The translations under genes were made by a program, and so were the position numbers. Of a stretch of DNA of 64,000 nucleotides, positions 44,400 to 52,807 are shown in pieces. Source of the DNA: Ilumatobacteraceae bacterium (GTDB lineage: Bacteria > Actinomycetota > Acidimicrobiia > Acidimicrobiales > Ilumatobacteraceae); NCBI GenBank assembly GCA_033344875.1, contig JAWPMO010000001.1:4904627-4968626 (forward strand), in the 5' to 3' direction. Numbering within the stretch: the stretch's first letter is position 1; every line of letters begins with the position of its first letter. The notes beneath the pieces were generated by a model. It was not told the DNA's origin and searched no databases. It was given only the letters and a program-made list of their open reading frames with translations.

Positions 44400-45628
44400 C
44401 GTCCGGGCCTTCCTCGATGGACGCGGAGCAACAGGTCCTCCCAGGCATCGATGATTGCATCGGGTCGGAAGCCCGCCACGGTCGAGGGCGCCTGACGGGC
44501 CAGTCGTCGTCGTTCGGGTTCGTCGTCGATGAGACGTTGCATCGCTGTCGCGAACGCCTCGACTCGGTCGGTGCCCGGGTCGACGAGGAGTCCGTTCTCG
44601 CCGTCGATCACGATCTCGTTGGTGCCCTCGCAGTCGGCGAAACCGACGACGGGGACGCCGCACGCCATCGCTTCGGCGGTGACCAGTCCGAAGCCTTCGT
44701 AGGACGACGACATCGCGACGAACTTGGACGAGGTGTAGGCGTCCTCGATGTGGGCGGTCGGCTCGTCGATCGTGACGCGCTCGAGTTGCCGATCGACGAT
44801 CAACGACTCGAGGTCGGCCCGGAGCGGTCCGGTGCCGATGATGCGCAACCGCCAGCGGGGATTGGACGGTTCGAGGAGCGCCCACGCTCGCAGGAGGGTG
44901 GCGTGGTCCTTCGCCGGAGCCAGACGACCGACCGCCAGGATGGTGTTGTCGTCGTCATCGTCCGAGACATCGGCCGGCTCACCGCCGTACGGATGGATCA
45001 TGTTCGGGATCACGGAGGCCTTGGCGCGGACGTCGGGCGGGAGCTGCTCGACGAACGACGGCAGGAGCACCGTCGTCGCGTCGGCCGTCGCGAGGCTCCG
45101 GCGGCGCATCGCGATGTCGACCGGATTCTGGTCCCATCGTTCGGGATCTCCGCCGAGGTCGCGATCCGGGACGTTGTGCAGGGATGCGATCGTCTTGACG
45201 CCGGAACCCGTCGCTGCGAGCGTGAGATACGGGAACGTCGACGGGAGGAAACCGATCGCGAGGTCGGGCCGGGCGAGTCGGAGCAGCCTTCGGTAGCGGA
45301 GGACCTTCGGGGCGTACGTCGCGAGCCAGGTGGCGACCGCCACCGCGCGATGGCGACGCGACACCCCGGCGAGGGGGTCTGCGAGGCTTCGGCCACTGCC
45401 GGCGGCGTGGCGTGGCCTCCCGTCGAAGCGGGCGATCCCGTAGTCGAGGGGGTAGAACGGCGTCCCGTTCAGCGCTTGATAGGTGAGCACCGTGACTCGG
45501 AAGCCACGCCGATGGAGCCCATTCGCGACATCGACGAAGACACGTTCGGCGCCCCCGGATGTGCCGTGCAGTCCCTGGATCGCCATCGCGACGTGCGGTC
45601 GCTCCTGCTGCCCGAGCACCTTCGTCAT
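44396..45628 (-). CDS. Glycosyltransferase family 4
   Basis: 410 residues from the ATG at 45628. GGAERVFVDVANGLHRRG is the N-terminal glycine-rich loop; SVIPNMIHPYGGEP and ILAVGRLAPAKDHATLLRAW open the C-terminal Rossmann domain, and SSYEGFGLVTAEAMACGVPVVGF is the EX7E retaining GT4 motif. A stretch of five aspartates lies before the second domain. Operon with the GT2 gene and the nucleotide-sugar dehydrogenase. Linkage formed unknown. Confidence 0.9.
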   Translation of the reverse strand: MTKVLGQQERPHVAMAIQGLHGTSGGAERVFVDVANGLHRRGFRVTVLTYQALNGTPFYPLDYGIARFDGRPRHAAGSGRSLADPLAGVSRRHRAVAVATWLATYAPKVLRYRRLLRLARPDLAIGFLPSTFPYLTLAATGSGVKTIASLHNVPDRDLGGDPERWDQNPVDIAMRRRSLATADATTVLLPSFVEQLPPDVRAKASVIPNMIHPYGGEPADVSDDDDDNTILAVGRLAPAKDHATLLRAWALLEPSNPRWRLRIIGTGPLRADLESLIVDRQLERVTIDEPTAHIEDAYTSSKFVAMSSSYEGFGLVTAEAMACGVPVVGFADCEGTNEIVIDGENGLLVDPGTDRVEAFATAMQRLIDDEPERRRLARQAPSTVAGFRPDAIIDAWEDLLLRVHRGRPGR

Positions 45629-45850
45629 GATGACGGCGTCCGGATCCCGCCGCTCACGGCTTCCGCGGTCCGCGTCGGATCGTGACTGGTGCCGTGGGCG
45701 CGCATCCGGACGGATGATACCAGCACGGTTCAGGCGCTGGTCCGGCATCGCGCCGACGGGACGAGGGCGGACGTCGTGGTCACGGGTGGGCCGACCTCGA
45801 CTCCGACGACGATATAGGGTGGGCGGCCGCGGCGAGAGAGGATCGGTGGA

Positions 45851-46576
45851 ATGGCCAGGCAACTCGATCTCTTGGGTGACGTGGTTCCCGACGACCGGGC
45901 GATCCAGGTCGATGGCAACTACTACGTCAAGCTGGTCGGGGCGAGCGTCCCGACCGGTGGACACGTCCTCGATGTGGGTTGTGGGACCGGACGCTCGGAG
46001 CGGGTGGTCCGTTCGCTCGACCGAGAACTCGTCTGGACGGGCGTCGACATCGTCTCGTCACCGGCGGTGGACCGTCGGAAACCGGGTTCGAAGCGCCGTC
46101 TCGTCGCGTTCGACGGGATCGAGCTGCCATTCGCCGACAGCGCATTCGATCTGATCTACAGCAATCAGGTGCTCGAGCACGTCCGCCACCCGGAGCACCT
46201 GCTTCGCGAGATCCGTCGCGTCCTCAAGCCCGGTGCTGCGTTCGTCGGCGGTACGTCGAACCTGGAGCCGTACCACGCCCTCAGCTACTGGAACTTCACC
46301 CCGTTCGGGTTCAAGACCATCGTCCAGGACGCCGGCCTGCAGCTGGTCGAGATGCGCCCGGGCATCGACGGCCCGACCCTGATCGAGCGCCAGGTGCGCG
46401 GACGCCCCGACGAGCTCAACCGGTTCTTCACGGAGACGTCACCGCTGAACGAGCGGATCATCGGTTCGAAACGTCACCGGCGTGGCGCCATCCGCCAGAA
46501 GAACGATCGCATGCTGCAGTTCTGCGGCCACTTCGGGTTCCACGTCGTGAGGCCGAACATCGAGGAATCCACCTGA
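45851..46576 (+). CDS. SAM-dependent methyltransferase
   Basis: 241 residues. Motif I VLDVGCGTGRSERVVR, VWTGVDIVSSP, and LPFADSAFDLIYSNQVLEHVRHPEHLLREIRRVLKPGAAF place it in the Methyltransf_11/UbiE group. A TATAGG box near 45811-45816 may be its promoter, about 40 nt before the ATG, with a weak GAGAGGATC site between. Divergent from the GT4 gene and surrounded by glycan genes, so a sugar or sugar-lipid acceptor is likely. Confidence 0.87.
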   Translation: MARQLDLLGDVVPDDRAIQVDGNYYVKLVGASVPTGGHVLDVGCGTGRSERVVRSLDRELVWTGVDIVSSPAVDRRKPGSKRRLVAFDGIELPFADSAFDLIYSNQVLEHVRHPEHLLREIRRVLKPGAAFVGGTSNLEPYHALSYWNFTPFGFKTIVQDAGLQLVEMRPGIDGPTLIERQVRGRPDELNRFFTETSPLNERIIGSKRHRRGAIRQKNDRMLQFCGHFGFHVVRPNIEEST

Positions 46577-46629
46577 GCGACGCCGTCGCGCGGTTCGACC
46601 CCGGTCGTGCGTCGTTAGTCTCGGGCCCC

Positions 46630-47874
46630 ATGTCGACCGTCCGCACGTGGTTGGTGTCGGCGGCCAGCGTGATCGCTGCGCGCTGGACACAGTTCGTGGC
46701 AGGACGCCGTCGACTCGAGGGGTGGCTGTCGCCGATCATGGGAACTCGGCTCGCGACCTTGCCGGCCAGACCCGTTTCGACCGAGGACCATCGGCCGGGC
46801 GATCGGTGGCGGCCGATCCATTTCCCTCAGCGAGGTCGCGGGGACCTGAACGTCGGTGAACTCGCCGAGCCGGGTACAGCGGAGTTCTCCCGGTTCGTCG
46901 CGTCGGCACGTCGACGCAGGCAGGTGGTCCTCCGGCCGGAGGCCACTCGCAGCCCCTGGGCCGCTGATGCGATCGCAGCGCTCGGTGCGGCGGGAGCCCC
47001 GCTCGGTTGGGCCGGCCGACCCGCCGACCTGCCCGCCGACCTCGGCGACGACCTGGGCGCAGCGATCGCCGCCGGTGTCGGACGCAGCCGACACGCCCGT
47101 GAGCTGCACTCGATCCGCGGCCGCCGCTCGGCCATGCACCTGCTCGATCGACGTGCAGGGTGTGCCGACCCGCCCGGCGTATCGGTCTTGCTCGCGACGA
47201 AGCGTCCGGCGGACATCGAACGGGCGGTCGGCCTGGTCGCCCGGCAACGGGGTGTGCGTGTCCAGTTGCTCGTCGGTCTGCACGGTTCGGAGTGGTCCGA
47301 CGGGACGAGCCGACGGCTCGAGGCCCTCGGGCCGTCGGACACCACGGTGCAGCGCTTCGGTGCCGAGCAACCGTTCGGGGACGTGCTGGCAGCGCTCACC
47401 GGTCACGCCCGCCACGCCCTGGTGGCGAAATGGGACGACGACGACTGGTACGGCATCGATCACCTCGGTGACCTGTGCCTCGCGTACCGCTACTCCGGTG
47501 CCGATGTCGTGGGGAAGGCGGCCGAGTTCGTGTATCTCGAAGGGTCCGATCTGACGATTCGGCGGTTCGCGTACGGCGCGGAGTCGTACAGCCGGACGTT
47601 GGCCGGCGGGACCCTCCTGACCTCCACCGGCTGGCTGGAGCGGGTGGGTGGGTGGCGCCCGGTCGCTCGCGGGGTCGACCGTGAGCTGCTCGACGCGACC
47701 CGCCGGTTGGGGGGGACGGCCTATCGGACACACGGTTTCCAGTACGTGCTTCGCCGACGAGGTGGCGACGTTCACACCTGGGCAGAGCCGGACCGCCGTT
47801 TCCGGTCCGTCGCCACCGAGCGGCGCCCCGGGCTGGATCTGGCCTTCGCCGACGTCGAGGCGCCGACGTCGTGA
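46630..47874 (+). CDS. Glycosyltransferase family 2-like protein
   Basis: 414 residues from the ATG at 46630. The N-terminal 170 residues are basic and alanine-rich without a recognised fold. From about 178 a GT-A domain starts (GVSVLLATKRPADIERAVG), with VQLLVGLHGSE and the metal motif in LVAKWDDDDWYGIDHL. TAGTCT at 46616-46621 is 8 nt before the ATG, with TTCGAC at 46594-46599, a leaderless pattern. The stop overlaps the start of the next glycosyltransferase (GTGA). Confidence 0.82.
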   Translation: MSTVRTWLVSAASVIAARWTQFVAGRRRLEGWLSPIMGTRLATLPARPVSTEDHRPGDRWRPIHFPQRGRGDLNVGELAEPGTAEFSRFVASARRRRQVVLRPEATRSPWAADAIAALGAAGAPLGWAGRPADLPADLGDDLGAAIAAGVGRSRHARELHSIRGRRSAMHLLDRRAGCADPPGVSVLLATKRPADIERAVGLVARQRGVRVQLLVGLHGSEWSDGTSRRLEALGPSDTTVQRFGAEQPFGDVLAALTGHARHALVAKWDDDDWYGIDHLGDLCLAYRYSGADVVGKAAEFVYLEGSDLTIRRFAYGAESYSRTLAGGTLLTSTGWLERVGGWRPVARGVDRELLDATRRLGGTAYRTHGFQYVLRRRGGDVHTWAEPDRRFRSVATERRPGLDLAFADVEAPTS

Positions 47875-48740
47875 ACGCGCCGCGTCTCAGCTGGGTGCTC
47901 CTCACGATGGGCGATCGGTTTCCCGAACTCCGGGCCGCCCTGGAGTCCGTCGATGCCCAGGACCACGATGCCGAAGTCGTCGTCGTCGCCAACGGTGGTG
48001 AGGCCTCGGTCGTGCGGTCGGAGCTGCCGGAGACGGTCAGGCTGCAGGTGATGGAGGACAACGTCGGGGTGCCGGCCGGTCGCGACGCAGGCTTCGCTAC
48101 TGCGAACGCACCGGTCGTCGGGTTCCTCGACGACGATGCCGTCCTGCTGGACACGGACGCCACGTCGAGGATCGTCGAGCTGTTCGAATCGGACCCTCGG
48201 ATCGGGGCCGTCACGCTCCGGATCGTCGACGAGACGGGACGCTCCGCTCGTCGCCATGTGCCCCGTTTGGGTGCGTCGGGAAGCGAACGGTCGGGTGACG
48301 TCGTCACCTTCCTCGGTGGTGCGTCGGTCATCCGTCGCGAGGCGTACGAGCGGGCGGGCGGCTATTGGGGCGACCTCTTCTATGCGCACGAAGAACTCGA
48401 TCTGGCGTGGCGCCTCCACGATCTCGGCTACGCGGTGAGGTACCTCGCCGACGTCGAGGTCGAGCATCCGGCGATGCCGATCGGTCGGCACGCCGATGGC
48501 TGGTGGCGGACGGGCCGGAACCGCGTCATGATCGCTCGCCGCAACCTCCCCTGGGCGGTGGCACTCCCACACGTGCTGATCTGGCTCGTCGCCGGGTGGT
48601 GGCGGGCGCCGGCCGGATCGTGTCGCCGCAGCTATCGGCAGGGTTGGCTCGCCGGTTGGACCGTTCCGGTCCCGAGGCGCCCCATCCGCTGGCGGACGGT
48701 GTGGCGGTTGACCAAGCTGGGACGACCGCCGATCGTGTAG
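47871..48740 (+). CDS. Glycosyltransferase family 2 (rhamnosyltransferase-like)
   Basis: 289 residues. LSWVLLTMGDRFPELRAALES, VVVANGGEASVV, NVGVPAGRDAGFATANAPVVGFLDDDAVLL (DxD) and FYAHEELDLAWRLHDLGY, the last being the acceptor-side ED motif of WbbL/RfbN-like rhamnosyltransferases. The C-terminus has a hydrophobic patch LPHVLIWLVAGWW and basic residues, suited to membrane contact. Starts with a GTG overlapping the stop before it. Converges with the sulfotransferase at 48763. Confidence 0.87.
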   Translation: MNAPRLSWVLLTMGDRFPELRAALESVDAQDHDAEVVVVANGGEASVVRSELPETVRLQVMEDNVGVPAGRDAGFATANAPVVGFLDDDAVLLDTDATSRIVELFESDPRIGAVTLRIVDETGRSARRHVPRLGASGSERSGDVVTFLGGASVIRREAYERAGGYWGDLFYAHEELDLAWRLHDLGYAVRYLADVEVEHPAMPIGRHADGWWRTGRNRVMIARRNLPWAVALPHVLIWLVAGWWRAPAGSCRRSYRQGWLAGWTVPVPRRPIRWRTVWRLTKLGRPPIV

Positions 48741-48762
48741 CCGGAGGTTCCGAGCGCCGTGG

Positions 48763-49806
48763 TCAGCTCCGGCCGAACTTGGCGCCGCGATCGATCAGCT
48801 CGGCCTTGAGTCGTGCGCGCGCCTCGGGGTCGATCGTGACGAGCTGGTCGAGCGACTCGAACACCCGCCCTTCCAGCTCGTCGGGGTCACCGATGGGGCT
48901 GAGCACCGCAGGGTCTCCGATCGCCGAGTACCGGAATCCGAAGTTCCGGTCGAGCTTGGCCAGCTCCTCGACATCGGTGTCGAGGTACGCAGCGAGTTCT
49001 GGTTTGAGCCGGGCGGGGCTGACGCCGAGCCGGTCGCCCGCCGCCGCCTCGATCGTGTGTATCTGCTCGATCAGTCGCAGCGATTCGGGCATGATGCGGT
49101 CGCGGCCGTCGGGCCAATGGAAGCGACGGTGCTCGACCAGGAGGTCCATGCCCTCCGCGGAGATCGACTCGTTCGCGTCCGTCGGCCGGTCGAATCCTCG
49201 GATGTCCACGCCGAGCACCGATGCGAAGTCGTCGACGACATCGCCACCGACGAGCGTCGCTCGGCTGAACTCGCGAACCGTGACGTCCCCGACCTTTCGC
49301 CACATCCGGAGGCGCCTCGCCCAGTTCGACCGATTTCGACCGAAGGCCATCATCTTGTTGGAGCCCTTGAGGTGCTGCTGGAGCCAGGAGACGTAGTGCG
49401 TGGACGGCTGGCGGAGGTAGAACACCACGCTGATGTCGAAGTCGGTGAGTTGCTCCTTCGCGAAGGCGGCCACGTGAGCGGCCCCCGCCCGAGTGAAGAA
49501 CTCGCCCGAGATCAGGAGGGTCTCCTGATCACTCTGCCGGAACTCGTCGAGCTGACCGGTCCACGCCTGCAGGCTGTCGCCCCGAAGCCGCTCCAGATCG
49601 TCGCCGTAACGGTCGGCGTAGATCCGCTGCACGCGGTTCCAGAACGCCATCGCCAAGAAGTTGTGGTCGCGACGGTTCTTCCGATCGGCCACCGGGCGGA
49701 ACCACACGCCCTGCTCGCCCAGAGCCTCGGCGTTGGCATTCAGGAACCGCTGGATCGAGGTCGAACCGGTCTTCGGCAGGCCGGCGTGCAGGACGAGTCG
49801 GGGCAT
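48763..49806 (-). CDS. PAPS-dependent sulfotransferase
   Basis: 347 residues. LVLHAGLPKTGSTSIQRFL is the 5'-PSB loop; VVFYLRQPSTHYVSWLQQHLK gives the Arg and Ser of the 3'-phosphate site. Full-length bacterial sulfotransferase. TAGCAT at 49815-49820 is 8 nt before the ATG at 49806, with no Shine-Dalgarno. It diverges from a large secreted heparinase-fold protein, placing a sulfation gene back to back with a glycan-acting secreted protein. Acceptor unknown. Confidence 0.87.
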   Translation of the reverse strand: MPRLVLHAGLPKTGSTSIQRFLNANAEALGEQGVWFRPVADRKNRRDHNFLAMAFWNRVQRIYADRYGDDLERLRGDSLQAWTGQLDEFRQSDQETLLISGEFFTRAGAAHVAAFAKEQLTDFDISVVFYLRQPSTHYVSWLQQHLKGSNKMMAFGRNRSNWARRLRMWRKVGDVTVREFSRATLVGGDVVDDFASVLGVDIRGFDRPTDANESISAEGMDLLVEHRRFHWPDGRDRIMPESLRLIEQIHTIEAAAGDRLGVSPARLKPELAAYLDTDVEELAKLDRNFGFRYSAIGDPAVLSPIGDPDELEGRVFESLDQLVTIDPEARARLKAELIDRGAKFGRS

Positions 49807-49932
49807 GTCGTCGGATGCTACCGAGACCGCCGGGCGCGCTCCCTCGTGGCCGGGGTGCCGGTAGCTTCTGGGCGTCGTCCGGTACCAGCTCGGTGTCAAG
49901 TTCCGGGACTCCGGTGACGAAGCACTAGTCGT

Positions 49933-52791
49933 ATGCGTGTCCTCAGATCCCTCGTCTCGTTCGCACTCCTGGTCGGCATCTCCGCCGGCACGGAGACGAC
50001 GACCGTGCGGGCTGCTGCGGCCGACGGCTGTCTGCCCACCAACGGGTTGATGAACCTCAACGACGCCGACGACCTGCTCGCCGGCACCGTCCGCGTCACG
50101 TCGTCGGTGACCGTCGACATCGGACCGGGGAACGTGAACTGGAACCGATCGTCACTCGGCGACGGTCCGGCGCGCCAGCTGTACAGCTTGAAGTGGGTCG
50201 AAGAACTGGTCCGTGAACACCGCCGCAGCGGCGATGGCAGGTACCTCGACCGTGCGGTGGCCATCGTGCTCGACTTCGCCGCCGATCACCCGGTCGGCGG
50301 CGGACCCGACGCCGCCGACGCGTGGTACCCGATGCACGCCGGCCAACGCACGACGGCGATCGCCTGCGTTGCGGCGGTGACCGACCACGCCGGCATCGAC
50401 GCTGCCCTCGAGGCCCACGCCCGATGGCTGTCGGGCATCGTCGGTGGGCTCGACGACTGGAACCAGGCGATCGACCCTCACCTCGGGCTCCTCATGGGGG
50501 GCTGCGACCTCGGCGTCGGTGCGTGGCGCGACCAGGCACGTTCCGGATTCGCGTCGCTGGTGAAGACGATGATCGACGAGCAGGGTGTGTTGGCCGAACA
50601 GACCCCCGGCTACGGACGCTTCGTCTGGGAGCGATGGGGTGCCGTCGAGGACCAGGTCGCCGCATGTGGTCTCACCCCCGTGCCCGACATCACGCAACGT
50701 CGCAGCGCGCTCCTGACCTGGCTGGCGTGGATGAGTGCTCCCGACGGGACGACGACGCCGATCGGCGATGCGTTCCGAACCGTCGAACCGCCGACTCCGG
50801 CCGGCTCGCCAACCGCCTACACGGTTCCCGGTGGCACCAAGGGCACCGCCCCCGACGGAACCTTGCGCGTGTTCGACGCCGGCTACGTCGTCGGACGCAA
50901 TTCGTGGGTCGACCTCGCACGGTCGACGTACTGGACGTTCCGGTTCGGGCCCGGCCGCGACCATCACGGCCACGAGGATCACACCTCGGTCACCTTCTGG
51001 GTCGACGGTCGCGAGGTCCTGATCGACTCGGGGCACAGCGGGTACGGCGATGCCACGTACCGGGCCGCTCTGCAGAGCCCGGAGGCGCACAACGTGCTCG
51101 TCCTCCCCGACGTCCCACCCCGCCTCCGTACCCCGGCCGAACTCGTACGGTCCGACTCCGGACCCGGCTGGCGGTTCGACGAGGTTTCCGACGACGCCTA
51201 CGCCTTTCAGGACGGCGGTCTCCGCGATGCCCCTCGCACACGCGGCGTGATCGTGCTGCCCGACGACGGGGTGATGGTCGTACAGGATCGGGCCACCCGC
51301 ACGACCGACGGGCTCTTCGAACAGCTCTGGCACCTGCCTCCCGGTGCCGTCGTCACATCGCAGACCCGCACCGAGGTCGTGGCGCGACACCCCGAGGGGG
51401 ACGTCGACATCCATGTGCTGCGGGTGCCGCTCCCCGGGCAGTCCCGTGGGACGACGTCGGTCGTCGAAGGACAGCCGGACCCTGCGCTCGGCTGGTTCTC
51501 CGAAGCGGACGGCCACCGTGTGCCGGCTCCCGTGGTCCGAGTCCGTGACACGGGCACCTCCGCCCGGATGATCACCGTGATCTCCACCACCCCCGTCGGC
51601 GGCGACATCTCGACGAATGCGAAGTCGGTCGATGGCGGCTGGACGATCGAGCTCGAGGCAGACGGCCTCCGCCGCACCATCGGCGTCGGGGTCGACGGTT
51701 CGATGCAGGTCGGGGCGCCCGATCCCGTGCCGGTGCTGACGCGCGGTGCTCGTCGGTGTTTGGCGGTGTCGGGTTCGCCGGGTGATGCGGCGGTGGTGAA
51801 TCTGACGCCGGTGTTGGCCGGTGGTGATGGGTTCGGTGTGTTGGTGTCGTCGGATGTGTCGGGTGTGCCGAATGCGTCGAATGTGAACTATCGGGCTGGT
51901 TCGGTGGATCCGAATGTGGCGATTGCGCCGATTGGTGCTGATGGTCGGGTGTGTTTCCAGAATGCGGACTTGACGAGTGTGCATCTGGTGGCGGATCAGT
52001 TGGGGACGGTTCCGGCGGAGTCGTATGAGGCGGCGACGTCGTCGGGTGCGCCGCGTCGTCTGCTCGACACCCGTGAGGATGGCAAGGCGATCAAGCCGGG
52101 TGCTCGTCGGTGTTTGGCGGTGTCGGGTTCGCCGGGTGATGCGGCGGTGGTGAATCTGACGCCGGTGTTGGCCGGTGGTGATGGGTTCGGTGTGTTGGTG
52201 TCGTCGGATGTGTCGGGTGTGCCGAATGCGTCGAATGTGAACTATCGGGCTGGTTCGGTGGATCCGAATGTGGCGATTGCGCCGATTGGTGCTGATGGTC
52301 GGGTGTGTTTCCAGAATGCGGACTTGACGAGTGTGCATCTGGTGGCGGATCAGTTGGGGACGGTTCCGGCGGAGTCGTATGAGGCGGCGACGTCGTCGGG
52401 TGCGCCGCGTCGTCTGCTCGACACCCGTGAGGATGGCAAGGCGATCAAGCCGGGTGCTCGTCGGTGTTTGGCGGTGTCGGGTTCGCCGGGTGATGCGGCG
52501 GTGGTGAATCTGACGCCGGTGTTGGCCGGTGGTGATGGGTTCGGTGTGTTGGTGTCGTCGGATGTGTCGGGTGTGCCGAATGCGTCGAATGTGAACTATC
52601 GGGCTGGTTCGGTGGATCCGAATGTGGCGATTGCGCCGATTGGTGCTGATGGTCGGGTGTGTTTCCAGAATGCGGACTTGACGAGTGTGCATCTGGTGGC
52701 GGATCAGTTGGGGACGGTTCCGGCGGAGTCGTATGAGGCGGCGACGTCGTCGGGTGCGCCGCGTCGTCTGCTCGACACCCGGCAGTCATAG
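49933..52791 (+). CDS. Secreted heparinase II/III-like protein with three identical C-terminal repeats
   Basis: 952 residues. A signal peptide occupies about 1-28. Residues 60-270 are an alpha/alpha toroid (WYPMHAGQRTTAIACVAAV, PHLGLLMGGCDLGVGAW) and 310-590 a beta-sandwich with FGPGRDHHGHEDHTSVTFWVDGREVLIDSGHSGYGD, the heparinase II/III C-terminal signature with its histidine and Asp/His pair. Members are lyases for uronic-acid polysaccharides. Residues 605-952 are three copies of a 118-residue domain with two cysteines each, which I do not recognise by name but expect to be a surface or glycan-binding module. Likely acts on the local glycan. Confidence 0.85.
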   Translation: MRVLRSLVSFALLVGISAGTETTTVRAAAADGCLPTNGLMNLNDADDLLAGTVRVTSSVTVDIGPGNVNWNRSSLGDGPARQLYSLKWVEELVREHRRSGDGRYLDRAVAIVLDFAADHPVGGGPDAADAWYPMHAGQRTTAIACVAAVTDHAGIDAALEAHARWLSGIVGGLDDWNQAIDPHLGLLMGGCDLGVGAWRDQARSGFASLVKTMIDEQGVLAEQTPGYGRFVWERWGAVEDQVAACGLTPVPDITQRRSALLTWLAWMSAPDGTTTPIGDAFRTVEPPTPAGSPTAYTVPGGTKGTAPDGTLRVFDAGYVVGRNSWVDLARSTYWTFRFGPGRDHHGHEDHTSVTFWVDGREVLIDSGHSGYGDATYRAALQSPEAHNVLVLPDVPPRLRTPAELVRSDSGPGWRFDEVSDDAYAFQDGGLRDAPRTRGVIVLPDDGVMVVQDRATRTTDGLFEQLWHLPPGAVVTSQTRTEVVARHPEGDVDIHVLRVPLPGQSRGTTSVVEGQPDPALGWFSEADGHRVPAPVVRVRDTGTSARMITVISTTPVGGDISTNAKSVDGGWTIELEADGLRRTIGVGVDGSMQVGAPDPVPVLTRGARRCLAVSGSPGDAAVVNLTPVLAGGDGFGVLVSSDVSGVPNASNVNYRAGSVDPNVAIAPIGADGRVCFQNADLTSVHLVADQLGTVPAESYEAATSSGAPRRLLDTREDGKAIKPGARRCLAVSGSPGDAAVVNLTPVLAGGDGFGVLVSSDVSGVPNASNVNYRAGSVDPNVAIAPIGADGRVCFQNADLTSVHLVADQLGTVPAESYEAATSSGAPRRLLDTREDGKAIKPGARRCLAVSGSPGDAAVVNLTPVLAGGDGFGVLVSSDVSGVPNASNVNYRAGSVDPNVAIAPIGADGRVCFQNADLTSVHLVADQLGTVPAESYEAATSSGAPRRLLDTRQS
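51745..52790 (+). repeat. Three tandem 354-bp repeats, identical in DNA
   Basis: Units begin at 51745, 52099 and 52453 (period 354 bp); the third is cut short by the stop. By eye the copies match base for base, including synonymous sites. Codon choice inside (GTG, TTG, GAT, AAT, GGT) is clearly more T-rich at third positions than in the rest of the same gene, so the block has a different origin and was amplified recently or is kept uniform by recombination. Confidence 0.9.
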
Positions 52792-52807
52792 ACCGCTCGA
52801 ACCGACG

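Noticed and set aside
50152..52692. Very long open frame antisense to the heparinase-fold gene
   Set aside because: It encodes a His/Arg/Thr/Ile-rich repetitive chain that is simply the reverse reading of the 354-bp repeats and of high-GC codons; no start context or family similarity.
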